Positions 45,574-55,960 of a stretch of DNA of 64,000 bases are shown one piece after another. A model generated the notes under the pieces. It was not told the DNA's origin, did no database searches, and saw nothing but the letters and a program-made list of their open reading frames with translations. Within the stretch, counting starts at the first letter, position 1. Every line of letters begins with the position of its first letter. The DNA is from Ipomoea triloba. Lineage: Eukaryota > Streptophyta > Magnoliopsida > Solanales > Convolvulaceae. Both the position numbers and the translations under genes were made by a program. Where the stretch lies: assembly GCF_003576645.1 (NCBI RefSeq), contig NC_044919.1:35406501-35470500 (forward strand), in the 5' to 3' direction.

Positions 45574-47509
45574 TCTATACTATATATAAAAACATAAGAA
45601 TAGTAAATGCATATTTTAAATTTTAAACAATAGTAAAGGTAAATTAAAAATAGAATGAAAATATTTCAATAATAATATTCTACATCATTAATTAAAAATA
45701 GAACAGAAATTAGGTAAAAATACCAGTGGATCTATTATTCTAATTGACTAATTAACTTAAAATAAAAAAAAATCGACTAAAAATGAATCTGATGTTACTA
45801 ATTGATTGAATATATAAAAGGAAATGAATATTAATAATTGACTGTAAATAAAAAAATATCCATAATTAACTAAAATGAAAAAGGAAATGGTCATATCATT
45901 GCAATTTAATTAAAAAAGGAAAACATTCTACATCATAAATAATAAAGGCATATTATAAACAATATTAAAGATAAATTAAAAAAGGAACGGAAATTAAAAA
46001 TGAAACGGAAATATTTCAATAATAATATTCTACATCATCAATTAAAAATGGAACGAAAATTAGGTAAATATTACTACGTAATTCTTTTCATTTTTCCTAG
46101 ATAAGGTTGCCCGATATTAATTTACACATAACAATCGGCACTAATAATTAAAAAAAAATTAAAAAAATAGAAGAACTGCCGGAGACGTTTGTTTTTTTTT
46201 AAAAAAATTTTATTATTATTATTATTATTTAATTATTTTAATTAAAATTATTTAAAAAGTTTATTTTAAAATTAGTAACCACCATGTCATCACAATTGTA
46301 GGTAAACAGGTCAATTTGGACTTCTTTTTTTTTTTTTTGAAAACATGTCAATTTGTACTTAATTGCATGAGTTTATATAGTTCAGGAATCCAATTGCATT
46401 CTTTTTGAGTTCGATGGCCAAATTGCAGTTTTGTGTGTAGTTCAGTGGTTTATTTGACCATTATTCCGCGAAAAATGATATTACTAATTGATTTAAAATA
46501 TAAAAAGATCGTAATCTATATTCTATACTATATATAAAAGTAAAATCCTCCTATTTCATTCCCCGCCTAAACTTTTGTAGTCAATTAATGAAATATTTTA
46601 TTGGTCAAATAATTAATAAAGCTTATTTGTTAAGAAAATGTAAAATAGAAATTAACTAATATCTATAAATTGATAATATGTATACTCACGTATCAACACT
46701 ATTAATAAAAGTAAAATCATTTATCGGGAAAAGAAAAGGATATTACTAATTGACTGAAAATTATTTAAAAACTTTAATAGTTAATTATACTTTCCTTTTG
46801 AAAACTCTAAATTATTTAAACTTTAAAAAAATTAATTGAACATGGGTTGTTAGATTTTTATAATAATCAAAATTAATTCATTCAAATATGGAGGAGGAAG
46901 ATAAAACTAAATGCAATATGGGCAAAATGAATATACTGAAAGTATAAAAGTATAATTACACATATATTAGTGTAATTGACTAATAATAATTGCCTAATAA
47001 TTATTATGATAATTAAATTAAGCATTGGTCGTTGAATTTATTTTTATAATAATTACAATTAATTTATTTCTCATTTTCTCATATTTATTTTAGTAATAAT
47101 ATAATTATATAAGTCATAATATAATTATATAAGTCATATTACTTATAGATCTTTTTAAGATAATTTTAGACAAACAAGTCATATATTATTCAATTAATTG
47201 AGTAATATTTTTATACTAATCTTATAATCAAATAAATGTACACGTTCAATATTAGAATTTTTTATAATTTCATATTTATTTTTATTATCTCAATATATAA
47301 TAAAAAAAATTTATCCACGCCCGGGTAATTGGACAATTATTTGTTCTAATTCAAAGGAAAACATCAAAAAACATAATCGATCCAATCAATTTCATCAATT
47401 GCGCTATATAATATTCGATGTTATAATATATATAATTGTATACTGATCTAAATATTTTTTAAATATTATAACAAATCCATTCCGTGCAACGCACGGGCGA
47501 AAATACTAG
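45574..47509 (+). mobile_element. Nested Helitron 5' ends
   Basis: TCTATACTATATATAAAA recurs at 45574 and 46522, in the same orientation as the main 5' end; the second is followed by a TCCTCCT block as at 41383. They may be separate insertions whose 3' ends were lost, or truncated copies sharing the end at 47509. No extra intact 3' hairpin-CTAG was found. Confidence 0.55.
46311..46357 (-). mobile_element. Minimal poly(A) retroposition scar
   Basis: The direct repeat (TCAATTTG-ACTT, with two differences over 17 bp) surrounds a T tract plus GAAAA. Same layout as the scar at 8242. Confidence 0.45.
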
Positions 47510-47565
47510 TTTGTTTAATAATTATTACCCTTTACTTAAAATGATCACAGGTTCAACTTCCACTT

Positions 47566-48650
47566 GGAATATCAATGGGAATTCCACACTTTAGTAAATA
47601 TAATCAAAGATATATGCAATCCTATTAAATCATGTTTGGTATTATTTATTTATAGCATTCATTTAAAGTAAAATGGTAAACAAGGAATTATAAAGACCAA
47701 TTAATTACTAAAAACTGGAAAATTTATTACCTTATTATGGAGTATTATTTTAATAATTTGGGATCACTGGATTGCAATTCTAGAGTTATTATGCAAAGTA
47801 ATTAATGCAGGTTGAGATTGATTAGATTATGGACTATGAATATTTTAAAAAGTTACGCGTTTAATTAACTGTTTGATTGCAACGTCTTTAGCTTTATGAG
47901 AGAAATCTTATTGAAGAAAAAAGAAAAAACCTGTGCGGGGCCGTGCTGTGCCTGTGCGTCCAAGAACAAATAATGTAAATACACTTCAAAATGTATTGTT
48001 TACATTGTTGAAAGTAATTCTTACAAATATGATATCAAGAACACTAATCAAAACAGAAAAACTATACTAGTTAACACCAATATGGACTATGACCACCAAC
48101 AATTAGACCCGTAAGTTTATTAGCATTCATAAATTCTTCTGGTTCAACATCCCACCCAGTAGGTTTGATGTCCTCTACTGCTATCTCCCAATTTCTCTTT
48201 GATTGCGTTGTCTGATTGTTGATCTCGTCTATTTCTTCTTCGTCAATGCCTGGCCCTAATTCCTTAATGAGTTCAGAATCATCAATCTTAGAATCATCGT
48301 CCCAGTCGATTTTATCGATATAAAGATCAGAATCAGGTAGAGTTAAATTGGTTTCGAGATTATTAAGGATGTTGAACTTTTTAGCATAAAACAAGGTTTT
48401 AGAACGGTTGAATGACTCCTGCGCCTCCTTGTCGTCCCAGTGCATGATGTTATCGTAAAGGTGGACGTACTTTTTGGCTTCTATGAATTTATCCCAGGTA
48501 GGGAATAGCCCTGTCGTTGCCTTCAAGCAAAACTCCTTTTCCCAGGATGGAACCGCCGGCCGCCAAACCGCTCGGATTTCTTTTCTCGTACCCATTTTCC
48601 ACCTAGGAGCTGTCGGCGGTTGAGATTTCCGGTTGCCGCCGCTAAACATT
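47566..48650. repeat. Duplicate of 37933-38970
   Basis: Starts 'ggaatatcaatgggaattcc' in both places. Runs through the shared 3' flank, the GC-rich minisatellite and the family gene. Separated from the first copy by 9.6 kb, most of which is the repeat/Helitron block. Confidence 0.85.
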
Positions 48651-48730
48651 GGGTTTGCGAGTTTTCTCGCCGTGCCAGCGGGAGCCTCTTGAAGTTTTCC
48701 TTTACTACTCTCAGAGGCTCTAACTCCCAT
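48071..48730 (-). CDS. Unrecognised plant protein, copy 3 (intact)
   Basis: Intronless, 219 aa. Same architecture as copy 1: a variable basic N-terminus, then PTAPRWKMGTRKEIRAVWRP, VPSWEKEFCLKATTGLFPTW, a KKYVHLYDNIMHWDDKEAQE block, SKTLFYAKKFNILNNLE, an acidic DKIDWDDDSKIDDSEL region, then GWDVEPEEFMNANKLTGLIV and a YWC end. A TATA-like run on the minus strand (48811-48826) is about 85 bp before the ATG, as in copy 1. Function unknown. The conserved W and acidic motifs suggest a globular core with an acidic tail. Confidence 0.75.
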   Translation of the reverse strand: MGVRASESSKGKLQEAPAGTARKLANPMFSGGNRKSQPPTAPRWKMGTRKEIRAVWRPAVPSWEKEFCLKATTGLFPTWDKFIEAKKYVHLYDNIMHWDDKEAQESFNRSKTLFYAKKFNILNNLETNLTLPDSDLYIDKIDWDDDSKIDDSELIKELGPGIDEEEIDEINNQTTQSKRNWEIAVEDIKPTGWDVEPEEFMNANKLTGLIVGGHSPYWC

Positions 48731-49251
48731 TATATTCTTGAAAGTGAAGAAATTTGAAGCAAATGATTTGATGAAGAGTTGAATTGGGTGGAAGATGTGT
48801 GTACGTACCGGTATATATATGTATAATACTGGAATTCATTTATATTCCAAGTAGAATTGGGATTCAGGAATCGAGCTTCAATCTATTCCCTGTGGATTTG
48901 GGATTCATTGGCCAGTGCCGCCCACGTGCATGCACATTATCCCAGTTTCATTATCCCAATTTTTTCAACTTATTATTTTTTTTTAATTTCAAATTTATTT
49001 TTTTTAAAATAAAATTAATGTATGAAAAATATATCATTAAAATTTTCTAATTGAGATCTTTAAATGTCACCATCTTGATATTTTTTAAAATAAAATAAAT
49101 CTATATAGGTGCATAAAATCTTTACTTTAGTGTAATGTTTATGTATATTAAGACATATAAAATGAACATACTATAGAATAAATGAAAATATACGTAACAT
49201 GCATTTTTTAAGTACTACTAACTCGACTATTGATCAAATGAGTTCATCCTG

Positions 49252-49425
49252 TTATATGAGTCTGTGTGGACATATCTGTGCCATTGAATGCTTGAAATCA
49301 ATGGCTTAGATATAACTAACTGTGCAACGTGAACTGTGCAACGTGAAATACACAGTTGACTAGATCTAAGTCATTGATCTCAAGCATTCAATGACCCATA
49401 TCTGTCCACATGGACTCATATAATA
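49252..49425. mobile_element. Foldback MITE-like inverted repeat
   Basis: The left arm has TATATGAGTCTGTGTGGACA, CATTGAATGCTTGA and ATCAATGGCTTAGAT. The right arm has the same blocks reversed (ATCTAAGTCATTGAT, TCAAGCATTCAATG, TGTCCACATGGACTCATATA). The arms are ~80 bp, with a short loop holding a duplicated AACTGTGCAACGTG. Confidence 0.65.
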
Positions 49426-49546
49426 TGGTACGTGGACTCACGGGAACAGTGGCCCTACTAACTCTATTACAATAATATATATACATGTAATATACATGCA
49501 TTTAATTTAGTGTTTATGTACATTCATAAACATTTAGAATAAATAA

Positions 49547-49594
49547 TATGAACATGTTTTCAAAAAAATAATAATAATAATATGAACATAGTAC
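49547..49594 (+). mobile_element. Minimal poly(A) retroposition scar
   Basis: AATAATATGAACAT occurs on both sides of GTTTTC followed by A7 and TAA repeats. Plus-strand version of the 8242 scar. Confidence 0.5.
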
Positions 49595-49609
49595 AAGATA
49601 ATGTTATTT

Positions 49610-49647
49610 AAATTGATACACTTTTTTTTTTTTCAAAAATTGATACA
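49610..49647 (-). mobile_element. Minimal poly(A) retroposition scar
   Basis: AATTGATACACT is repeated on either side of a T-run plus CAAA. On the minus strand this reads TTTG followed by poly(A), a close variant of GTTTTC-A(n). Confidence 0.4.
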
Positions 49648-49689
49648 CTAATTAACATTTAATATAAAATAACATCGTTTTGGACCATG

Positions 49690-50035
49690 GTTCACTATAC
49701 AATATAGGGCAATTTATATCGTGGATCAGGGTCCACAGTTCACTTTGAATCCTGGTCCAATATATATCATTTGACTTCATAAAGTACAGAATTCATGTTA
49801 ATTTGATGATACATAAACACTTAACATAATACACATACACATAAACATCATATTTTTAAATAAGTACATACAGATTATGTGTCCATATATATAATTCTGT
49901 ACATTATGAATTTCAATTTCATAATGTGTATGTATATGTTTAGTGTTTACATGTACTCACCTATATAATTATGTACATTGTACATCCTGGTCCACGATAT
50001 AAAGATTGAAAATATAAACCTTGGTCCACCATATA
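49690..50035. mobile_element. Possible MITE with 'tggtccac' inverted ends
   Basis: The left part has TATATCGTGGATCAGGGTCC and the right part, reversed, TATATCGTGGACCAGGATG. Both ends have further copies of 'tggtcca'. The target duplication is not resolved. It ends about 50 bp before the TATA of the next gene. Confidence 0.4.
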
Positions 50036-50082
50036 AGTTTTTAGATTTAATTTAATTTAACTTAATCCCTTCTCCATCCCTT

Positions 50083-50089
50083 TATATAG
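50083..50089 (+). promoter_or_regulatory. TATA box of the oxidoreductase gene
   Basis: TATATAG within CCCTTTATATAGTG, 107 bp before the ATG, in a good position for a plant core promoter. Confidence 0.5.
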
Positions 50090-50195
50090 TGTTTGGCGTA
50101 CTTTTCTCCACCACAGTCAGTAACGATAAACCGATAACAGTCCAGTGAGTGACTAACCGGCGACGGCTCGGCTCGGCTCATTCCTCTCCGCTACA

Positions 50196-53100
50196 ATGGC
50201 CAGTCTCTGCCTGAACTGGACCAACACCAGAATGACAGTTACACCCTTGGCCGCTGTTAAAGATAATAATGCGGACAGCTATAGAGTTGAGCTCCCGGAG
50301 AAGGCGAAAAACTCAAGAGTCCTCGTACTAGGTGGGACCGGAAGGGTTGGTGGGTCCACAGCCGTTGCTCTCTCTAAGCTCTGTCCTGATCTGAAACTCA
50401 TCGTCGCCGGCCGGAATAGGTGAATAGCTACCCAATTTTATGTTCATCTTATTATAGTCACAGTTGCTTGGAAGCTTTTAATTTGTTTATGTTTTTAAAG
50501 AATTTTTGTGAATTTTTTATCTGTTGTGTTGCTTTGAACAATTCCACAAAAGATTGGGCATTTTATGAGGCAGGAATTGTGGCTAAGAATTAATATTTTA
50601 GCTGTAAATTTAGAAAAAAAAATCATTTTTATTCAGATAAATTTCATATAAATCTTGTGCTATTTTTAGTGAGCTAAGAGGTGCCTTTAATATCATAATG
50701 CTTGTTTCTGATGAACACTTCCATTTGTTTGCTTTCTTCTCAGTTTGTACAAATGTACAATAATAAGTTGTTCACTGGTATTGATTACTATGTTGTACAA
50801 CAGGGAAAAAGGTGCTGCCATGGTGACAAAACTAGGGAAGAACTCAGAGTTTGCTGAAGTCAATATAGACGACAAAGGATCATTGGAAGCAGCTTTGAAA
50901 GGTATCTTAGGTTCCTCTGCTATTTTTCAAGTTTGGAAGTTTTCAACCACTTAATGCTAATGTATGTCTGCCTCTTTGATTTTAATGTTCACTTTATAAA
51001 TACTTCCTGTTGTTCTCAAAGCATCAAATTCAGGTGCAAATGGCTACCTTGCCTCATTCAAATGGGTTATAATGCATATGGGCCAAACCAGACTGAATAC
51101 AATCAAATTGTTATAATCTAAAATTGGGCAAACCACACTAAAAGACTGAATCCAATCAACCAGGCCATTTTGAATCTAACCGGTTGGACTTTCCCCTGAA
51201 AGCTCTGGATGCCACTAAATGGACCGAACAGGCAGGCTTGGGATTGAACCCTCCCCTAAAACAAAAGGATGGATGCCACCAATACCACAGGTAGAAAACC
51301 GGGTGAACACAAAGTGGACCGAACCAGGCTCTGATACCTCGTTATAATCTTTCACTCAACTGGGTTATAATGCACATGTGCCAAACCACACTAAAAGACT
51401 GAATCCAATTAATTAGCTAGTCTAACCCATGGCCTTATAAACCCACATGTTCTCTTATTTTTTCAATGTAGGCCTCTTAACAAAAATTATTTTTAATGTC
51501 TGATGTGCAGATGTGGACCTCGTTGTTCATGCTGCTGGGCCGTTCCAGCAGGCAGGGAACTGTAATGTGTTGGAAGCTGCCATTCAGACCAAGGTGAGGA
51601 AAGGTAACCCGCGCATCTTATTTCCTGCATCTGCCATCTGGCTTTTTCCATGTGATCGCTACATGATATTATAACTACATCTTGATATGAACCGAACTTT
51701 TTCCAAATCATATATTTGAACAGACTGCATATCTTGATATTTGTGATGATACAAGCTACGCATTCCGTGCAAAATCCTATATGAATGAAGCACTGGCTGC
51801 AAATATTCCTGTAATAACAACTGGCGGCATCTATCCAGGAGTGAGCAATGGTACTATACAATTCTTGTTAAACTTATGCATCAAGAGAAGTGCATACAAT
51901 GTGTGTAGTCCTATTTTCAATATCGTTGTAGTTATTCAAAGGATTTTTCAGAATTTCCATTGGTTATTCCATAAATGCTCGCATAGTTTTGCCTTTCTAC
52001 TGATATCAACTGAGGACCTGACTTTTCATCTTAGACAAGTAAATTTGTGTCGTGAAATCTCAATTTTGTAGGATAAATAGCAGTTTAGGCAATATTATCC
52101 CGTGATAAAGCATTGCAAATTTTGAGCTTGCATATATGAAGTATTTCTTGGGCATAATAAAACTTTTACCATTATAATGGCAGTGATGGCAGCAGAACTT
52201 GTTCGCATCGCGATGAATGAGAGCAAAAGTAAGCCAGAAAGGCTAAGGTAATTCTTTCCTTCCACTTTTTGATTTTCAGTTTTCATCTTTTTTACTTTAA
52301 GAAACTTATTAAGTTTTACAGTACAATATCTTTTGATAGAATTGTTATCGGATATGTTTAATGGATCTTTTACTCCAATATGCTATTATCAGGTTCTATT
52401 ATTACACTGCCGGCTCAGGTGGTGCTGGACCGACAATTTTAGCTACTAGCTTTCTGCTTCTTGGGGAAGATGTAATTGCGTACAATAAAGGTTTCTTTCT
52501 GAGATTCACTGAGCCTGGGCTAGCTTATCCAAAATTTTATTGAAACTTATGAAAATGTTGGGTTATTATACCAGGGACTGAAATCAAGTTAAAGCCTTAC
52601 AGTGGAATGCTAAGCATCGACTTCGGAATAGGGGTTGGCAAGAAAGATGTTTACCTTTTGTAAGTATTTATAGAAGAAAATCTTTTCACCAACACTTGGG
52701 GATTGCTTTTAATTGTGGTTTTTGCAATAAAAGTTATCCCCGTTTTCCAAGACTATTCTCTGACTGAATGCTTCATTTCATCTCCAAATTCACTTAAAAT
52801 CTAAATCATTTATTCTTTTGTTTTTTTTAAAAAAAAAATTAAATCAGCTTGTTTAAGTTTTAGTATATATTCTTTTATATTTGCAGAAATTTGCCTGAAG
52901 TGAGTACCGCACATAAAATCCTTGGAGTACCATCTGTCAGTGCTCGGTTTGGAACTGCTCCAATTTTCTGGAATTGGGGAATGGTTGCTATGGCAAATTT
53001 ACTTCCAGTGGTATGCTGCTTTGATACATACCGTATTCCCTTATGGTTGCATGAATGCCACCTTGGAAAAGATTCAAACTTAAGTAACCTTTTTTGAGAT

Positions 53101-54357
53101 ACCATAGAGTACAATGGATTTTGGAAATTTTTTGTATGTGTCTAACAAATGAGCACTAGAATCATGTGAAATTTAGTGATGGTTTTTATCTCTACGTCAA
53201 CTTAAGATTAGTATCCTCCAATATCCCGCTTACCACTACGCCAAAAGCTCTCCCTCCTAGCACCTGCTAGTCTTACCTGCACAATTTACCTTTGCTAGGA
53301 ATTGAAGGCGCTACTTTATTTCCTTATACCGCACATTTTCGAAAGGCAGGGTGTTGGACTTGGCTCTTCGGCCTCTGCCCGACAATCCCCTGGCCACCTG
53401 GTGCTGGACTTGGCCCTTTACCGGCCTCTGCTACCTTCGTTTCTACTCTACTACCAGTTATCCTTTGGCATGTATGTGAATAACATTTTATGGATTTTCA
53501 GGAATTTTTGAGAGACAGAAGCAAAGTTCAACAACTAGTTCAATTATTTGATCCACTTGTTCGGGCAGTTGACCAGATATCCGGAGAGTGTGTGTCAATA
53601 AGGGTGAACTGTCTATTTTAATTTCTATCTGTTGTTTCATTTGAATTATAGTTTTGCCGTGGGTTAGCTACAGTTGTAAGCTACACGAAAAGGATATGTT
53701 AAGTCATTATGCGGTTCTGTCTATTTGGAACAGGTTGATTTGGAATGTACAGATGGGCGGCACAGAGTAGGAATATTTAGTCACAAAAGACTCTCCAAGT
53801 ATGTTCTTCTGACAACCTTTTGCTTCAGTTACTATAGAACCTCGTTCTTATTTATTATAAAACCGTATTTCTGATTGCACTGACTCGCCTGTTTTTATTG
53901 CTTACACTCCTAAATCCTAATTGTCCAGTTGTTTTTGAAAGATAAAGTGAGGTGTTGTGATTTCTGTAACCTTTTAGATCAGTGGGAAATTCAACAGCTG
54001 CATTTGCACTGGCAATTCTCGAGGGAAGCACAAAGCCCGGGGTTTGGTTCCCAGAAGAGGTATTATAGTATATAGCATCTTCGGTATAGGACGTGATATT
54101 ATCCCAACTATACTTATTCCACATGCTCTGGTTGTAGCCTGAAGGAATCGCGATTGAGGCGAGGGAAACCCTCCTCAGCCGTGCTACTCAAGGGACGATC
54201 AATTTTGTAATGGACAAGTACTGATCCACACACACTCTTTTCAGTTAGTTATATAACTTCTACCAATTGAAATGTGATTTTTTTTGGGTCTTGTGACAGG
54301 GCTCCATGGATGGTAGAAACAGCCCCTAAAGAGCTTGGTTTTGGGATTTATGGGTGA
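50196..54357 (+). CDS. Saccharopine dehydrogenase-like oxidoreductase
   Basis: Exons: 50196-50419, 50804-50901, 51511-51593, 51724-51850, 52184-52247, 52393-52490, 52575-52659, 52887-53010, 53502-53603, 53734-53798, 53978-54059, 54138-54217, 54300-54357 (1290 nt, 429 aa plus stop). After ~38 residues the Rossmann glycine motif VLVLGGTGRVGG (~42-53) binds NAD(P). It is followed by VDLVVHAAGPFQQAG, TAYLDICDDTSY and PVITTGGIYPGVSN, blocks typical of the saccharopine dehydrogenase-like NADP domain. Length matches the single-domain plant proteins so annotated. This is not the bifunctional lysine-degrading LKR/SDH, and the substrate is unknown. The N-terminal ~40 residues could be a weak plastid-targeting peptide. 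It is convergent with the TPR-J gene. Confidence 0.92.
51061..51410 (-). mobile_element. TRIM-like retroelement relic in intron 2
   Basis: Short direct repeats begin GGGTTATAATGCA at 51064 and 51362, and both continue with 'gccaaacca'. Between them, on the minus strand, GGTATCAGAGCC (51338-51327) matches the primer-binding site complementary to initiator tRNA-Met. A purine stretch AGGGGAAAG lies near 51195. Small size, repeats and the PBS together fit a terminal-repeat retrotransposon in miniature. The boundaries are approximate. Confidence 0.45.
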
Positions 54358-55960
54358 CATCATACACCCTTATAGAGAGAAAAGAACAGATTGTGTATAA
54401 GTTCCCCATAGGCCATAATTCCATAATAGCATTGGAGGTTTTAGACATAATGGCAACTTGGTAGTGTTATTATTTACCAATTATCATTCATACACTTCAT
54501 ATTTCAACTTGTAACTTGAGCTTGTTTAATAATGGAAAACATTTTCCATTTTTGTTTTCTATCTTAAAGCCTAGTCTATTACACCAAAAAGTGTGATCTC
54601 AAGTGGAAAGGACCTAAGTCGTTTACATCTAGAAATGATTATTCGAGGAAAAAAAAAAAGACCTCTACAAGTGGTCACTCTTGACATATCATCTTTTTAT
54701 TAGATAGATGAATTTCTTATTAACTCGGCTACGAATACGGATACGAATACACGCTAGAACAGACAGTTGATGGTCTTTCACTGGTCTACTTGTTGGTTTA
54801 AGGACTAAGATCAGGAGGGTGAGCTGATATCAGATGCTCTCGAACTTTAGAAGGGTAGTTGGAAATCTTGGAATCAACCAAAAGTCTGCTCCTCCATAAT
54901 AAATGCGATATTTATCGCTAAGGAAAGGGAACAAGTTCCAGCCTTCAGACATGACAATCACTTGAAGCCCATGTACCTCGTGGTCAAGCGGCACCCGGTG
55001 TACACTCCCATGTGGAAGGGAGTGGGTTCGAGCCTCAGTGGAGGCATCTGTTGACTCTTTGTGCTTCAGTAGGTTGAGAAAGTAGCTATGAACAGATACT
55101 ACATTGTAACCGAGTGGAAAAAAAAAAAAAAAGTGTTGATCGGGGCACAATAAGAGCAGTAAACGTACCTCAAACACTCCTGAGAATATGTAATCTGATC
55201 GTTAGGAAAAGGTCGATAAGTCAGTCCTAGGCTACATAGACCGGGCTAGTTAGGACAAGAAATCAATCAATTTAGTAGTAATCCATGAAAATAATTGGAA
55301 ACACTTCCCCAAGAAATTAGAGTAACACTTTTGGGAAAGAATTAGAAGCAAATCAATTAAGAAAATAGAAGACAAAACACCCGAGGTTGAATTCTTTTAA
55401 AAGAAGATCTAGAAGAAGCTCTTCCTTTGGGAAAAGGATGGACTAATTGCACACTTGGCACTAGAAAATAAATATAACAATCTATTATGTACAAATCAAT
55501 CAAAATAATAAATGAATAGAACAAACCACTTCACAAACACAAATCTTGTGTAGAACAATGCAAAATCTATTGTTGAGCTAGCCGGTTGGGCCTTCTTTGT
55601 CGAAGCCTCGTGCAGCAAGCAAGTATTGTTAGCAGAGTTGCTTGATCAATGTACCGTTGCCTCCAAGCGAGACATCATTCATGTTGCTTCGACATTTTTA
55701 CAACCGTTGTCTTCTGAGCACAGATGTAAGTCAACCCAAACTGCTCTGATCTCCACCTTCTGTCGTGTAAGCCTTACCAAACTTCGGAATCCTCAAATCA
55801 GTTCAAAACATGGGGTGTCGTGTTCAAAATGTGTCAAACAAACAGTTAATCTATCAGTTCAGTTGCCACCTGTTGTTTAGTTGCACAAGGAAATTCTCCC
55901 ATATTCTGCGGCAATAGTAAAGCTCTGTATACTAGGATTTGAACAGAGCTTTGAACCTTG
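54358..55960. other. Intergenic between convergent genes
   Basis: Holds the 3' UTR of the oxidoreductase gene, a SINE (54967-55133), and about 800 bp of sequence with no recognised gene before the TPR-J stop codon. Confidence 0.6.
54967..55133 (+). mobile_element. tRNA-derived SINE
   Basis: Begins near GCCCATGTACCTCGTGGTC with an A box-like TGGTCAAGCGG. It has a good B box GGTTCGAGCCT (55025-55035), a ~80-bp body, and a 15-base A tail. A relic of the same family is at 37500-37605. The target duplication is not clear. Confidence 0.65.

Larger units (their letters stand above)
42940..47509 (+). mobile_element. Non-autonomous Helitron (composite)
   Basis: The 5' end is TCTATACTATAAATAAAAAC after an A. 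The 3' end is a hairpin CCGTGC-AAC-GCACGG followed by GCGAAAATACTAG, then a T, which fits Helitron rules (TC start, hairpin, CTRR end, insertion between A and T). The 5' end also occurs at 41383 because of the 1,557-bp repeat. The flanks AACTATAAA and TTTGTTTAATAATTATTA are joined directly at 40128/40129, an in-window paralogous empty site. There is no Rep/helicase ORF, so it is non-autonomous. Further 5'-end copies lie inside. Confidence 0.75.
39420..48070. other. 8.6-kb AT-rich accessory region
   Basis: No gene. In order: copy 2 upstream sequence (to ~40035), a putative Helitron empty site (40128/40129), a ~108-bp minisatellite inside a 1,557-bp direct repeat, nested Helitron-type ends (41383 to 47509), a 61-bp repeat, and from 47566 the duplicated 3' flank of the family gene. 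Confidence 0.65.
48731..50195. other. Intergenic with foldback elements and poly(A) scars
   Basis: Contains the copy 3 promoter, a foldback element (49252-49425), two short poly(A) scars (49547-49594, 49610-49647), a second inverted-repeat region (~49690-50035), and the promoter of the oxidoreductase gene. No gene. Confidence 0.6.

Noticed and set aside
53221..53300. tRNA-like 'gcgtagtggtaag' motif on the minus strand, possible SINE
   Set aside because: The only B box-like sequence lies on the wrong side of the A box, and there is no A tail.
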